A stretch of DNA of 64,000 nt, from NCBI RefSeq assembly GCF_022581195.2, contig NC_061456.1, forward strand, positions 374,501-438,500, given 5' to 3'. This DNA comes from Helicoverpa zea (Eukaryota > Arthropoda > Insecta > Lepidoptera > Noctuidae). Made by a program: the position numbers and the translations under genes. Below the pieces are notes generated by a model. It searched no databases, was not told the origin of the DNA, and saw only the letters and a list, made by a program, of their open reading frames with translations. Shown here piece after piece: positions 1 through 10,470 of the stretch (position 1 is the stretch's first letter; each line of letters starts with the position of its first letter).

Positions 1-829
1 CTAAATGGACTAGATTTACCAACTGACTGACATGACATGTTATCATGTATTATGTTCGTGGATCAAAGTTACACATTCGTTATTTTCGAAAGTGACTCAC
101 ACTTGGCCGTTTTCAGATTTTTACTTTGCTTTGACTAAATACAAACCTTTGTAACGAATTTCAGATCGGTACGACCATTCGAAGATATATTATATAAATA
201 TAGATAAAGTTCGTTTTAGTTCCTTAGGGGTATAAGATAAGTTATAAGATAGGTCACATTTTGTTCTCCATGTACATTGTACACATACAAAGATTAAACC
301 TTTATTCGGCTACACCGTCAAATTATATGGGCGTTTATGACATAGTTCTCACGCATAGAAATACAGAAGAATATCTTTTGTTTGATCTGTTTGGAAAATA
401 TCAAATTTCAAATTATTAAGGTAAACCTTCTGAATTATGTTCTCCGTTTACTACTTATTTTTTTCGAGTAATTTGATGCCATCAAATGATCAGTCTTTAT
501 GGGTGGGATGGAAAAAAGTGTCAGACTCTTACTGACCAATTAATACTTTCTACTCGTCTCCTGCTATCTCATTGAGTTCAATAAATAACACTTTTAAACC
601 ATGTATTTTTACCTTTGACCTGTGAAAGCCAACGCATTATTCCATTTTCACTACAGTTAGATTGAAGACACATAAAAATGCTGATAAAGTTTATGCTATC
701 AATAGCTCTGAAATAAAAACCGGACCAAATCAAAATAGTACAAATTAAAATTCTATTACATGCTCAATCCTTGTTAGTTAAACGTTCTTATTGTTATAAA
801 CATGGTCAACGACTATAAACTGATACGTG
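1..829. other. AT-rich non-coding DNA, nothing recognised
   Basis: No open frame of note, RNA gene or repeat is visible. The last part must hold the promoter and 5' end of the secreted-protein gene that starts at 830; TATAAA-like strings lie close to that ATG (about 795 and 814) but are too close to call a TATA box with any confidence. Confidence 0.5.
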
Positions 830-1909
830 ATGTGCATAATATTTTACTTTTACATTGTCATAATATTCGTAGAACTACAGTTAGTGAACTCAGCTCCTTT
901 TCATAATCAATCAAATAATTCCGTGTCGAATATTGGCGACTTAAAACCATCGTGGTTGCAACTGTCTGAGTCGACACATACAGACAGTACAAACAGTACA
1001 AACAAGATAAAACAAATCAATTCTAAAGGATCTTCCACAAACAGTAGTTGTGAGGAACACAACTATGAAAAGAATTTATCCAAAGAAGCAACTTTGAAAA
1101 ATTTTGACGAAGACCTAACAGGGCCTCCGTCTAATTTAAAATCTAAAACCATACGGGGTTCCGTAAAAGATAAAACCAAAGAAATAATCATTGATGCTGT
1201 GCACGCATTAGTTTTAATGCAAACGACAGGATACGAGACAAATGAATCTCAAATCAGTGCTCCAATTCACAGTACTGATTCTTCTACGCGATCTAATGTA
1301 ATAATGGAAAGTGTACAATTGAGTAATTTGAGTTTTGTAAATCATTTGTCTCATAAGCTCACTACTCAAAATGTAATGAAACAAGAAAATGCCTCATTTG
1401 TGGTTTTGTCGTCTTCAACCAAAGAACCTACGGTTAAAAATAACCAATCGTCAAGTTCAATGATATCGCCTACTTATAAAACAACGATGTCAAAACAACA
1501 GGAGAATGTGAAAATTGTGAGTAAGAATGTGCGTCGGACCGATCCAGTACAGAGTTCGCGAAAGGCGGCACACGGCCAGGCCGCTCGTCGTGCCAATATT
1601 CATGTACTGCAGAGAATAATTCACACGATAAGCACTCATCCATTCTATCCAGGAGGAATCACACCAAAGGGTCCTAAAGCACCCGTAGTAATCCTCAAGT
1701 GCGGTAAAGCAAGGTGCTTAGAATTAGAGTGGTCGGATCATGAAGAAACTATAGTCAAGCCAAAGGAGGATAAAAATGTTAAAAAAAAGATAGACCCAAA
1801 TGACAAGGCGCAGTTTAGGGTATCGCACGCAGCGGAGTATACAATCAGTCCAAATGAACTCTTGACAGATGATGTGCTAGAATCTAAAAGTTTAGTACTT
1901 GACATGTAA
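830..1909 (+). CDS. Secreted orphan protein 1 of a tandem family (359 aa)
   Basis: I do not recognise the family. The ATG at 830 is chosen because it starts a clear signal peptide (hydrophobic residues 2-20, likely cleavage after VNS near residue 22) and because the preceding bases (ACTGATAC-GTG-ATG) match the start of the gene at 12965. The mature protein is rich in Ser, Thr, Asn and Lys with several N-glycosylation sequons, has a basic stretch near residues 240-255, and carries a C-terminal module around residues 288-301 with the pattern CGKARC followed by an aromatic W. The same kind of module (CGNKAKC...W) ends the protein at 12965-13903. The gene reads as one uninterrupted exon. An extracellular or cuticle-, silk- or seminal-type structural role is possible but is only inferred from the signal peptide and low complexity. 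Confidence 0.72.
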   Translation: MCIIFYFYIVIIFVELQLVNSAPFHNQSNNSVSNIGDLKPSWLQLSESTHTDSTNSTNKIKQINSKGSSTNSSCEEHNYEKNLSKEATLKNFDEDLTGPPSNLKSKTIRGSVKDKTKEIIIDAVHALVLMQTTGYETNESQISAPIHSTDSSTRSNVIMESVQLSNLSFVNHLSHKLTTQNVMKQENASFVVLSSSTKEPTVKNNQSSSSMISPTYKTTMSKQQENVKIVSKNVRRTDPVQSSRKAAHGQAARRANIHVLQRIIHTISTHPFYPGGITPKGPKAPVVILKCGKARCLELEWSDHEETIVKPKEDKNVKKKIDPNDKAQFRVSHAAEYTISPNELLTDDVLESKSLVLDM

Positions 1910-2611
1910 GATAACAGTGCTGTTTGCACTGGCTGTTTGTGATTTCACAGACTGATATTAGATAATGAAAAGATTGATTCTTATTTTTGATTTATGATAG
2001 CGGTCTCCGAACCGATATAGTGCAGAGTATAGGCCAATTTAAGGAGAACGGTCTAAGAGATCGCCGTTGTAGATATTTAGACTATCCTTAAAACCAGAAG
2101 CAGGTTTGTTTAACGAGGAAATAACAAGAAGTAGTTTGAAAATCAAAGACGATTCATCAAAAACGCGGCAAAATCGTATTCCTGTCAAACTATAAATGTC
2201 TTGTCACAACGACGTTCGAAAAAAGATTCCTCCAAGCAGAGATACACGACTGAATGGCGAGGTGTCTATGGTCGCTCGTATCTGCTGCCCTCTATGTAAC
2301 CACTGGCAGCTAACACGGCCTCTCCTGACACCCTGATGTCCTCGGCAGGATCAGGATGAGCCTGGTTGAGTCTCGGAACACCTGCACATTCAATAGGCGA
2401 GTTGGATCTGGCTCAATTTCGTCGTATTTAAATCTCAATTGGGTATTGTGGACGTCATCGTTTTTTCTGGACATATGGTTCTTTCAGAAAAAAACATTAT
2501 TCGAGGTTTTACAAACCTCACACAACGTACTTACTAATCCATTTAAACAAAGAAAAATTAAAAACATCAACTTTAAATCAAATAACAGGAATTCTATTTA
2601 AAGATCTCTCT
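1910..2611. other. Intergenic DNA, no gene recognised
   Basis: This is the 3' flank of the first secreted-protein gene, followed by unassigned sequence with a more GC-rich patch at about 2220-2410 that has no convincing coding frame. A retroelement end begins at the right border. Confidence 0.4.
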
Positions 2612-2861
2612 AGGCTGCTGGTTGACGCTTCTCGTGACCGGAAGGCTGGCTATTACCTCGGACAAAGAATCAGCATGGCGATCCAACGAGGTAATGCTGC
2701 CAGCCTCTTGGGCACGCTCCCAGTTGACAGCGATGGGGACGAATTTTTTGACGCTTTTTAGTTGTTTGTTTTACTAGGATAGTTTTTGATATTTATTGTA
2801 AATATGTATTGTAAATATCTATGTAAATAAAAAATCCTTTGCATATAGTGAAAAGTCAAAA
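2612..2861 (+). mobile_element. 3' end of a non-LTR retrotransposon (ORF C-terminus plus 3' UTR)
   Basis: A frame open from 2612 to the TAG at 2759-2761 encodes about 49 residues with the core GQRISMAIQRGNAASLLG, closely matching the C-terminus of the larger LINE ORF that ends at 9493 (about 70% identical over 44 residues). An A-rich 3' UTR with AATAAA at 2826 follows. The rest of the element is missing, so this is a 5'-truncated dead copy of a relative of the element at 8441-9806, not the same copy. Confidence 0.8.
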
Positions 2862-3216
2862 AAAAAAAATAACAGGAACAAAATAAATAACAAAACACAC
2901 ACCCACGGTGGTACAACAGCCACCCAGCGTCTCGCATAGCAGGCATAGAATCAAAAGTTTGCATATTGCACAAGATTTCAACACTGTAGGCATAAGTTTG
3001 CATAACTCCCAGTGTTTAGTTGTACACATACACACATACAACATACAAAGAAATCGTGTAAATTATGAACCTGGTTTCGAGTGTAAGGCTGAAACATATA
3101 TCATGTAAGAAAAAAATACAATTACTTTTACTTATTAGTTATACTGTGGGCGCAAGCGTGCACTCAAGCGCAAGAAATGTGTTATCAATCAAGAAAGATG
3201 TTGTCAAGAACAAATA
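2862..3216. other. Unassigned sequence between retroelement debris and a tandem repeat
   Basis: An A-run at about 2859-2868 marks the likely end of the preceding retroelement. The rest has short open frames on both strands that overlap each other and show no signature of a protein family. Confidence 0.35.
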
Positions 3217-3369
3217 CTCGAACTATACGGAAGTCATAAGCCAGGGGCTCAGACTATACGGAAGCCATAAGACAGAGGCTCAGACTATACGGAAGCCATA
3301 AGCCAGAGGCTTAGACTATAGGGAAGCCATAAGCCAGAGGCTCAGACTATACGGAAGGCATAAGCCAAC
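3217..3369. repeat. 31-bp tandem repeat, nearly five units
   Basis: Four full units beginning at 3228 with CGGAAGYCATAAGCCAGRGG and ending CTCAGACTATA follow head to tail, with partial units on both sides. Units differ at one to three positions. No open frame explains the period (31 is not a multiple of three), so this is a minisatellite rather than a coding repeat. Confidence 0.85.
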
Positions 3370-3630
3370 AGAACCAGCAGGAGCACCGGCACAGCAGCGC
3401 TTGTGCCACGACACGGCCGTTACACATTCTCGTGTACAACTCTGCGAACAAGCACTGACGACATACATTTCGTTCGGCCACTTCTGACCATCAAAATGTG
3501 GACAGCTTTACACTCTCAAAGAAATAAATTCAAGGCATAACTTTGACAAATAAATTCAACTTTGAAACTATGTCTCAGAAATATCATTATTACTAATCAT
3601 GTGTCAGCAATGCTCAAAACACAACTACCA
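3370..3630. other. Spacer without recognised features
   Basis: Moderately GC-rich to 3490, then AT-rich. No supported gene. Confidence 0.35.
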
Positions 3631-3633
3631 TTA

Positions 3634-4137
3634 AGGCATGATTCCGAACGACGCAGTAAGCAGCAGTGTTGCCGCAGCAGTGCTGCCGCGACACTACTGG
3701 TCCCCGTACAATTTCTATTGGCTTATATGAGATTACATTCCGAGCTAGGCAGCAATGTCGCGGCAGCAATGTAGCGGCAGCACTGCTGCGCGTCAGTGTC
3801 GCCCTGCCGCCGCGACAGACCAGTAGTGACGCGTCTGCCGCCGCAGCAAGAGTACCTACTTGAATGTTGACACGTAAATTGACAACAAAAGGATGAATTT
3901 CTCTGACTCAGACTTCTTCCTCTTGCAACAGTATACAATATACAATACGTATACAGTATACAATAAAAGTTGGTCATCAATCGACATCTTGTCAACTCAA
4001 CAACGCATCACCACGAACAGAGCGACACTGCCGAGTTGCTCGGAATCAGCGCGGCAGGCAGCACTGCTGCGCAGCACTGCTGCGGCAACACTGCTGCGGC
4101 AACACTGCTGCGTGCAGCGTCGATCGGAATCATACCT
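3634..4137. mobile_element. Harbinger-like MITE with CTG/CAG-rich inverted arms
   Basis: The ends are inverted copies: AGGCATGATTCCGA on the left and, read on the other strand, AGGTATGATTCCGA on the right. TTA flanks both sides (3631-3633 and 4138-4140). A 3-bp TTA/TAA target duplication is the hallmark of PIF/Harbinger elements. Inside each arm, GCAGCAGTG and TTGCCGCAGCAGTG-type units alternate with their complements, so the arms can pair over much of their length. No transposase is present. The short frames across it are by-products of the trinucleotide-like repeats. Superfamily assignment rests only on the TTA and the short termini. Confidence 0.7.
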
Positions 4138-4474
4138 TTACGGTTTGATAAGTTACGTGTAGTTAACTTCACTTCAGCTTTTGCTACACAGAATACCCAT
4201 AGGTGACAATACCAATGGTTGGTACATTATTGGTACATTGTTTACTAACTGGTTTTACTAACATGATTTGTGATTTGTAATTGTGTTTGTGTTATGTAAA
4301 GAATTCTATGGACGAACTTGGTCTGAAATAAAGATTTATTATTATATTATATTATTACACATTTTTCCACTAAATATAGCTAAGAGCATAATAACTTCTG
4401 ATGTGTAATAAAAAAAAATAGAACAGATCTCCTAACCTCAATGGATGATATACTAGGTCTAGTATCCATTGGCT
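4138..4474. other. Flank with a probable retroelement 3' tail
   Basis: At 4315-4368 the strand reads GAAATAAAG followed by ATT-type repeats, the form of a polyadenylation signal plus simple-repeat tail of a non-LTR element. No coding remnant is visible upstream. The remainder to 4474 is unassigned. Confidence 0.4.
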
Positions 4475-4913
4475 TTCATTACCAGAGTACGCCAAACGAG
4501 ATACTGGCCGTCAGCACTCCGTACAGCATGCAAAGCTTGTGCAGCAGCACAGTAACCGAGGAGCATGAAGTGTCACAGCACTCGTAGTATGTACTAAGTG
4601 GCACAGCAGCTGGAGCGCTTACACCATCACAAAAGCAGTAAACTTTTATTTCTGTGTACTTGTTGAAACTCTCTGATAAGCAGAAAGATTAGAAATAAAC
4701 ATTATTGAGCTCATTTAAATAGTAATCCTGTTACTTATCCAATTTCATGGGACAAAAACATTTCAAATGCAACCAAAAGATGCACACTATTGTTCCAGCT
4801 TGTATAATACTTTGTTCAAGCTTTAAAACATTTATCTAACCTTTTGTATAAAAAGTACCCGTTGGTGATTCAGAAATTGACAGAAAGATTATCAGAATCC
4901 TATGACAACACAT

Positions 4914-5133
4914 TATATCAAATCAAATATCTTCATTTTCAGGCAAAATCAAAAAATTATTTTATGCTGCAAAACAGCACTTTTCGAACGTCAAAAACAA
5001 AAGACAGCCCCCAAAACGACCACCCTTCACCACTTCCTATATGTTTCTGCTGGGAAGAAGAAGTGGCGCAACAAATTCCCCAGCAACAAAGAGATCCGAT
5101 AGACACAGGCCCATAGATATGTACCTTAAGGAC
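4914..5133 (-). mobile_element. 3' end of a lepidopteran retroposon (copy 1)
   Basis: Read on the minus strand, the segment ends in ATTTGATTTGATAT, a tail seen on many lepidopteran non-LTR elements. It contains a block (TTGCGCCACTTCTTCTTCC) that recurs in altered form in the minus-strand fragment at 18184-18325 (TTGCCCGTTCTTCTCC). No coding potential is retained. The plus-strand frames over this segment have no meaning. Confidence 0.55.
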
Positions 5134-5164
5134 TAAAATACATATTATCCACCGTTACTAACTT

Positions 5165-6276
5165 AATCCTACTTAATGATTATATCACTGATGCTATGGA
5201 TAAGGGTAAGCAGGTCGATGTCGTCTATACTGATTATAGTAAGGCTTTTGACCGAATCGATCACAATATACTTTTATCGAAGCTTCAGGGTATGGGAATA
5301 CGCGGAGACTTACTTAGATGGTTTTCTTCTTATGTCGAGGAAAGATCTCAAGCTGTTGTGTTGAATAATTATATGTCTAGCTGGGTTCCTATACCTAGTG
5401 GCGTCCCCCAAGGGTCCTTGCTCGGGCCTTTACTATTTATAATCTATATAAACGACATCGATGCTTGCCTGAGTTCATCCAAGTTACTGTGTTTCGCCGA
5501 TGACATGAAGATCTATGCCACAATATCATCTCCTATGGACGTGATAGCACTTCAGAATGATCTAAGATGCCTAGAAGAATATTGTTGGAGAAGCAAGCTT
5601 GATCTCAACCCTGCGAAATGCTCGGTCATTACATATTCGCGTAAGCACTCAACCATTGCTTCAGCGTACACTCTTGATGATCAACCACTACCTAGATCCC
5701 ATTGCATCCGTGATCTTGGGGTTCACCATGACTCCAAACTTAGCTTTGAAGAACATGTTGGCAAAATAGTCGCTAAAGCATCCAAATCTCTAGGTTTCAT
5801 AATGCGTCTGTCCAAGTGCTTCACACAAGCCAAAACATTAAAAATCCTATACTGCACTTTTGTAAGAAGTCACTTGGAGTACGCATCCGAGGTTTGGAAC
5901 CCACGGTATTATAAATATATTGATCGAATTGAAAGCATTCAAAAGAGATTTATAAAATACCTATGTTTTCACCAAAAAATACCCTACAAGTCAGAAAATT
6001 ACCTTAAACTATGTAAAAAATATCATATACTGCCTCTAAGCATTCGTCGGGAGATTTCTGACTGCGTATTTCTACTGAAGACTTTTAATAACAACATTAA
6101 CTGCCCCGATATTCTATCTAAATTCTATTTTAATGTCCCAAGTAAATTGAAACGATTTAATCCACCGTTGTGTGTACCACTTACTTCGTCGAATTATAGG
6201 CAGAATTCATTCATTGTGCGTGCAAGTAGAAGCTTCAATAACATAATAATAATAATTAATGATGATGATAATGGTG
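5165..6276 (+). pseudogene. Jockey-like LINE reverse transcriptase, 5' truncated (copy 1)
   Basis: The frame is open from before 5196 to 6281. It starts inside the reverse transcriptase palm: motif A (YTDYSKAFDRIDH), motif B (SGVPQGSLLGPLLF), the catalytic FADD motif C, motif D (NPAKC) and motif E (IRDLGVHHD). The endonuclease and the fingers part of the RT are missing, so the copy cannot be autonomous. The sequence after the ORF body, about 6240-6276, is a run of ATA and ATG triplets that looks like the element's simple-repeat 3' tail and is read through in frame. Typical Jockey ORF2 proteins are about 900 residues; only about 360 remain. Confidence 0.85.
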
Positions 6277-6732
6277 GTTAATTTGGCCTTGGACGACCGA
6301 GCGTGGCTTCAAGCCACCCTTCCGATCAGATTCGGTGGCCTCGGTGTCCGCAAAATTTCCAGTTTAAGTCTACCGGCGTTCCTATCCTCGGTCTGCGGCA
6401 CTAAGGAGTTGACCAGAAAAATTTTAGCCCCTTCACTGGTCGATTCTGAGGTGCCGTGTCTGACTGATGGCATGAACGCCTGGAAAGTGGCTTGCCCAAA
6501 CACAGCCTTCCCTGACAACCCGGCTTCCCAGAGACAGTGGGACGAGCCGCTCTGCAGATTGACGAGAAATAAACTAATTGAAACATCTGTCAATACTGCT
6601 GAGCGTGCCCGCCTACTGGCTCATTACCAGAGTCAGAGTTCATTACCAGAGTACGCCAAACGAGATACTGGCCGTCAGCACTCCGTACAGCATGCAAAGC
6701 TTGTGCAGCAGCACAGTAACCGAGGAGCATGA
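6277..6732 (+). pseudogene. Fragment of a second LINE C-terminal domain (copy 1)
   Basis: After the ATG/ATA tail, a different LINE begins in mid-protein with LALDDRAWLQATLPIRFGG. It matches the first part of the longer copy at 8441-9493 until 6621, where the duplication boundary cuts it. The rest of the open frame to 6732 is chance reading into the start of the second duplicated unit. Confidence 0.8.
6622..6638. other. 17-bp filler at the duplication junction
   Basis: Between the units lies CATTACCAGAGTCAGAG. Its first 12 bases copy the first bases of the unit (CATTACCAGAGT at 4477), so the junction looks like templated filler rather than a clean break. Confidence 0.8.
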
Positions 6733-7077
6733 AGTGTCACAGCACTCGTAGTATGTACTAAGTGGCACAGCAGCTGGAGCGCTTACACCATCACAAAAGC
6801 AGTAAACTTTTATTTCTGTGTACTTGTTGAAACTCTCTGATAAGCAGAAAGATTAGAAATAAACATTATTGAGCTCATTTAAATAGTAATCCTGTTACTT
6901 ATCCAATTTCATGGGACAAAAACATTTCAAATGCAACCAAAAGATGCACACTATTGTTCCAGCTTGTATAATACTTTGTTCAAGCTTTAAAACATTTATC
7001 TAACCTTTTGTATAAAAAGTACCCGTTGGTGATTCAGAAATTGACAGAAAGATTATCAGAATCCTATGACAACACAT

Positions 7078-7297
7078 TATATCAAATCAAATATCTTCAT
7101 TTTCAGGCAAAATCAAAAAATTATTTTATGCTGCAAAACAGCACTTTTCGAACGTCAAAAACAAAAGACAGCCCCCAAAACGACCACCCTTCACCACTTC
7201 CTATATGTTTCTGCTGGGAAGAAGAAGTGGCGCAACAAATTCCCCAGCAACAAAGAGATCCGATAGACACAGGCCCATAGATATGTACCTTAAGGAC
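7078..7297 (-). mobile_element. 3' end of a lepidopteran retroposon (copy 2)
   Basis: Copy of the segment at 4914-5133, carried along in the tandem duplication. The minus strand ends in a TTTGAT-type tail. Confidence 0.55.
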
Positions 7298-7328
7298 TAA
7301 AATACATATTATCCACCGTTACTAACTT

Positions 7329-8440
7329 AATCCTACTTAATGATTATATCACTGATGCTATGGATAAGGGTAAGCAGGTCGATGTCGTCTATACTGATTA
7401 TAGTAAGGCTTTTGACCGAATCGATCACAATATACTTTTATCGAAGCTTCAGGGTATGGGAATACGCGGAGACTTACTTAGATGGTTTTCTTCTTATGTC
7501 GAGGAAAGATCTCAAGCTGTTGTGTTGAATAATTATATGTCTAGCTGGGTTCCTATACCTAGTGGCGTCCCCCAAGGGTCCTTGCTCGGGCCTTTACTAT
7601 TTATAATCTATATAAACGACATCGATGCTTGCCTGAGTTCATCCAAGTTACTGTGTTTCGCCGATGACATGAAGATCTATGCCACAATATCATCTCCTAT
7701 GGACGTGATAGCACTTCAGAATGATCTAAGATGCCTAGAAGAATATTGTTGGAGAAGCAAGCTTGATCTCAACCCTGCGAAATGCTCGGTCATTACATAT
7801 TCGCGTAAGCACTCAACCATTGCTTCAGCGTACACTCTTGATGATCAACCACTACCTAGATCCCATTGCATCCGTGATCTTGGGGTTCACCATGACTCCA
7901 AACTTAGCTTTGAAGAACATGTTGGCAAAATAGTCGCTAAAGCATCCAAATCTCTAGGTTTCATAATGCGTCTGTCCAAGTGCTTCACACAAGCCAAAAC
8001 ATTAAAAATCCTATACTGCACTTTTGTAAGAAGTCACTTGGAGTACGCATCCGAGGTTTGGAACCCACGGTATTATAAATATATTGATCGAATTGAAAGC
8101 ATTCAAAAGAGATTTATAAAATACCTATGTTTTCACCAAAAAATACCCTACAAGTCAGAAAATTACCTTAAACTATGTAAAAAATATCATATACTGCCTC
8201 TAAGCATTCGTCGGGAGATTTCTGACTGCGTATTTCTACTGAAGACTTTTAATAACAACATTAACTGCCCCGATATTCTATCTAAATTCTATTTTAATGT
8301 CCCAAGTAAATTGAAACGATTTAATCCACCGTTGTGTGTACCACTTACTTCGTCGAATTATAGGCAGAATTCATTCATTGTGCGTGCAAGTAGAAGCTTC
8401 AATAACATAATAATAATAATTAATGATGATGATAATGGTG
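7329..8440 (+). pseudogene. Jockey-like LINE reverse transcriptase, 5' truncated (copy 2)
   Basis: Same content as the first copy: ORF 7360-8445 with RT motifs A to E and a FADD active site, lacking the endonuclease and the N-terminal RT region, and ending in an ATA/ATG repeat tail. Its tail runs directly into the second LINE, which suggests this element inserted into, or was joined to, that LINE before the tandem duplication. Confidence 0.85.
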
Positions 8441-9806
8441 GTTAATTTGGCCTTGGACGACCGAGCGTGGCTTCAAGCCACCCTTCCGATCAGATTCGGT
8501 GGCCTCGGTGTCCGCAAAATTTCCAGTTTAAGTCTACCGGCGTTCCTATCCTCGGTCTGCGGCACTAAGGAGTTGACCAGAAAAATTTTAGCCCCTTCAC
8601 TGGTCGATTCTGAGGTGCCGTGTCTGACTGATGGCATGAACGCCTGGAAAGTGGCTTGCCCAAACACAGCCTTCCCTGACAACCCGGCTTCCCAGAGACA
8701 GTGGGACGAGCCGCTCTGCAGATTGACGAGAAATAAACTAATTGAAACATCTGTCAATACTGCTGAGCGTGCCCGCCTACTGGCTGTGGGAGAGTGGGAG
8801 TCAGGGCTATGGCTTCACGCACTGCCGTCACCCAGCGTTGGGACCATGCTGGGTGACACTACATTCCGGCTCGCTACATGCCTACGCCTCGGCGCCCCCA
8901 CTGCGGCTCCGCATCGCTGCCAGTGCGGTGAATCTGTGGACCGCCTTGGGCACCATGGTCTTTCCTGTAGCAAAAGTGCTGGTCGCATGGCACGACACGC
9001 CAGCATAAATGACATTATCCGTCGTGCTCTTGTCACCGCCGGAGTGCCAGCCATTTTAGAACCCAGAGGCTTGGCGCGCGACGATGGCAAGAGACCAGAC
9101 GGGATGTCTATAATGCCTTGGAAGATGGGAAGGTCTTTCGTGTGGGACGTAACCTGCGTCGACACCCTTGCACCTTCCCACCTTCCCAGTACGGCGAGCT
9201 GTGTCGGTGCAGCTGCTGCAGCCGCGGAAAACCTCAAGCGGCATAAATATGTAAACCTCACCGGCAATTGCATTTTTGAGCCGTTTGGGGTTGAAACTCT
9301 GGGACCATGGGGCCCAAGTGCCCACAGACTCTTTCGAGAAATTAGTAAGCGATTAGTGGAGTCCACTCGTGACCAAAGGGCTGGCCTATACTTCGGTCAA
9401 AGGATATGCATTGCCATCCAGCGTGGCAATGCAGCCAGCCTTTTGGGCACGATCCCAGCTGACAGCGATGCGGATGAATATTTTGATACTTAGTTTCCCT
9501 ATAATAACATATGTAAACAGCATGATTTTGATCCATTTACGACAAGCGTGTCCTCGGCCAGAAAGTGTCTAAGCCTTAACTTTTTTCATTAATGCAAACT
9601 GTAATATTTTGATTTTGTTATTATTATATTTCCTTTCTTGTTGGCAGTACTCTTCTTATATAATGTTGTTCACAGATCTGTTTGTATATATCTGTATCTA
9701 TACGTGGAGACCTGTAATTGGCTGTCCGTTTACCATACTGTTCTAAGTTAATTTTCTTTATATAGCTGTAGGTTTCCCATGTAAATTAAATAAATAAATA
9801 AATAAA
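8441..9806 (+). mobile_element. LINE 3' part with a restriction-like endonuclease signature
   Basis: The frame open to the TAA at 9491-9493 encodes the C-terminal part of a non-LTR retrotransposon. A Cys/His cluster (CQCGESVDRLGHHGLSC) is followed by RPDG about 40 residues later and then WDVTC, an order that resembles the zinc knuckle plus PD-(D/E)XK-like nuclease of R2/NeSL-type elements. The protein ends with the GQRICIAIQRGNAASLLG block shared with the fragment at 2612-2761. The 3' UTR (9494-9786) ends in an AAAT-repeat tail at 9787-9806. The reverse transcriptase of this element is missing, replaced by the unrelated Jockey-like RT upstream. Clade naming is uncertain. Confidence 0.72.
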
Positions 9807-10167
9807 TTATTCTATACAAACATTGTTGGTATATAAAAAACTTAAATCTATGTTAGTAACACTTCACTATGCACTATGTCACTGTGCGGTCCTGTGGCAC
9901 TTGTCCGCGGAACCGCCGAAACACCACGTCCTGTGGCCAGAAGTTCTCATCCAACACGAAGTGCAGGAAACACGTCGGCACGCGCACCACGAACGCCTTA
10001 ACGTTGGCGTTATGGCGCGACTACAGCAGCTGCACTCTCGGGGCGTACTTCAGCTTCTGACGCACGTAGTTCACGATGTCCTCCACCTTAGTGGTGTAGT
10101 GCAGGCGGGAGATGTACACCGGGGTGTTCGGCTTAGCGGTACGGATTTTTGTGTTTGACTCCATAGC
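9807..10167 (-). mobile_element. ORF1-domain retroposon, copy A, 3' part
   Basis: On the minus strand this encodes the motif NTPVYISRLHYTT and continues through a frame closely similar to the element at 55863-56367, including KLKYAPRVQLL. The domain looks like the C-terminal part of a LINE ORF1 protein, but I cannot name it firmly. The 3' flank lies directly against the AAAT tail of the preceding LINE. A SINE interrupts it at 10168. The plus-strand frame over the same bases is a shadow. Confidence 0.7.
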
Positions 10168-10208
<41 letters not shown>

Positions 10209-10470
10209 GTCGGGACACCTTTTTCACACACGGTCGGTTAGCCCCATGGTAAGTTATTTATTAACTTGTGTTATGGGTGCTAACACAATTGATAAACTAC
10301 ATATAGCTACATATATACATATTTATAAATACATATCATAACACCCAGACCACGGCCAACAAGCATGCTCATCACACAAATGTCGACCGAACCGGGAATC
10401 GAACCCGGGACCTCAGGTTCGGCGGTCCGGCATGATGACCATTGCGCCATCGAGGTCGTCCGAGGAGGAT
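10168..10470 (-). mobile_element. tRNA-derived SINE with poly(A) tail
   Basis: Read on the minus strand it starts near 10462-10470. It has an A-box-like GATGGCGCAATGGTCA (10436-10452), a perfect B box GGTTCGATTCC (10395-10405) inside GGGTTCGATTCCCGG, about 190 bp of unrelated body, and 34 A residues (10170-10203 on the plus strand as T). The sequence on both sides matches the contiguous element at 55863-56367, which shows it was inserted there. I could not find a clean target-site duplication. Confidence 0.82.

Larger units (their letters stand above)
4475..6621 (+). repeat. Unit 1 of a 2147-bp tandem duplication
   Basis: Every position matches the one 2164 bp further on wherever I compared, and the open frames inside are identical residue for residue. 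The left edge is the TTCATTACCAGAG at 4475; the right edge is CTACTGGCT ending at 6621. The unit contains an unassigned 430-bp stretch, a minus-strand retroposon tail, a Jockey-like reverse transcriptase fragment and the first 345 bp of another LINE's C-terminal domain. Confidence 0.92.
6639..8785 (+). repeat. Unit 2 of the 2147-bp tandem duplication
   Basis: Second unit, offset 2164 bp from the first, ending at CTACTGGCT (8785). Only this unit continues into the genuine downstream LINE sequence, so the block was probably copied from here to the left. Confidence 0.92.

Noticed and set aside
3217..3369. Possible CRISPR-like array
   Set aside because: Units are contiguous without distinct spacers, and the genome is eukaryotic; it is a minisatellite.
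9823..10158. Plus-strand frame rich in His and Leu, repeated at 55980-56234
   Set aside because: It is the antisense of the ORF1-type domain, which is the coding direction shown by the tail and poly(A) signal.
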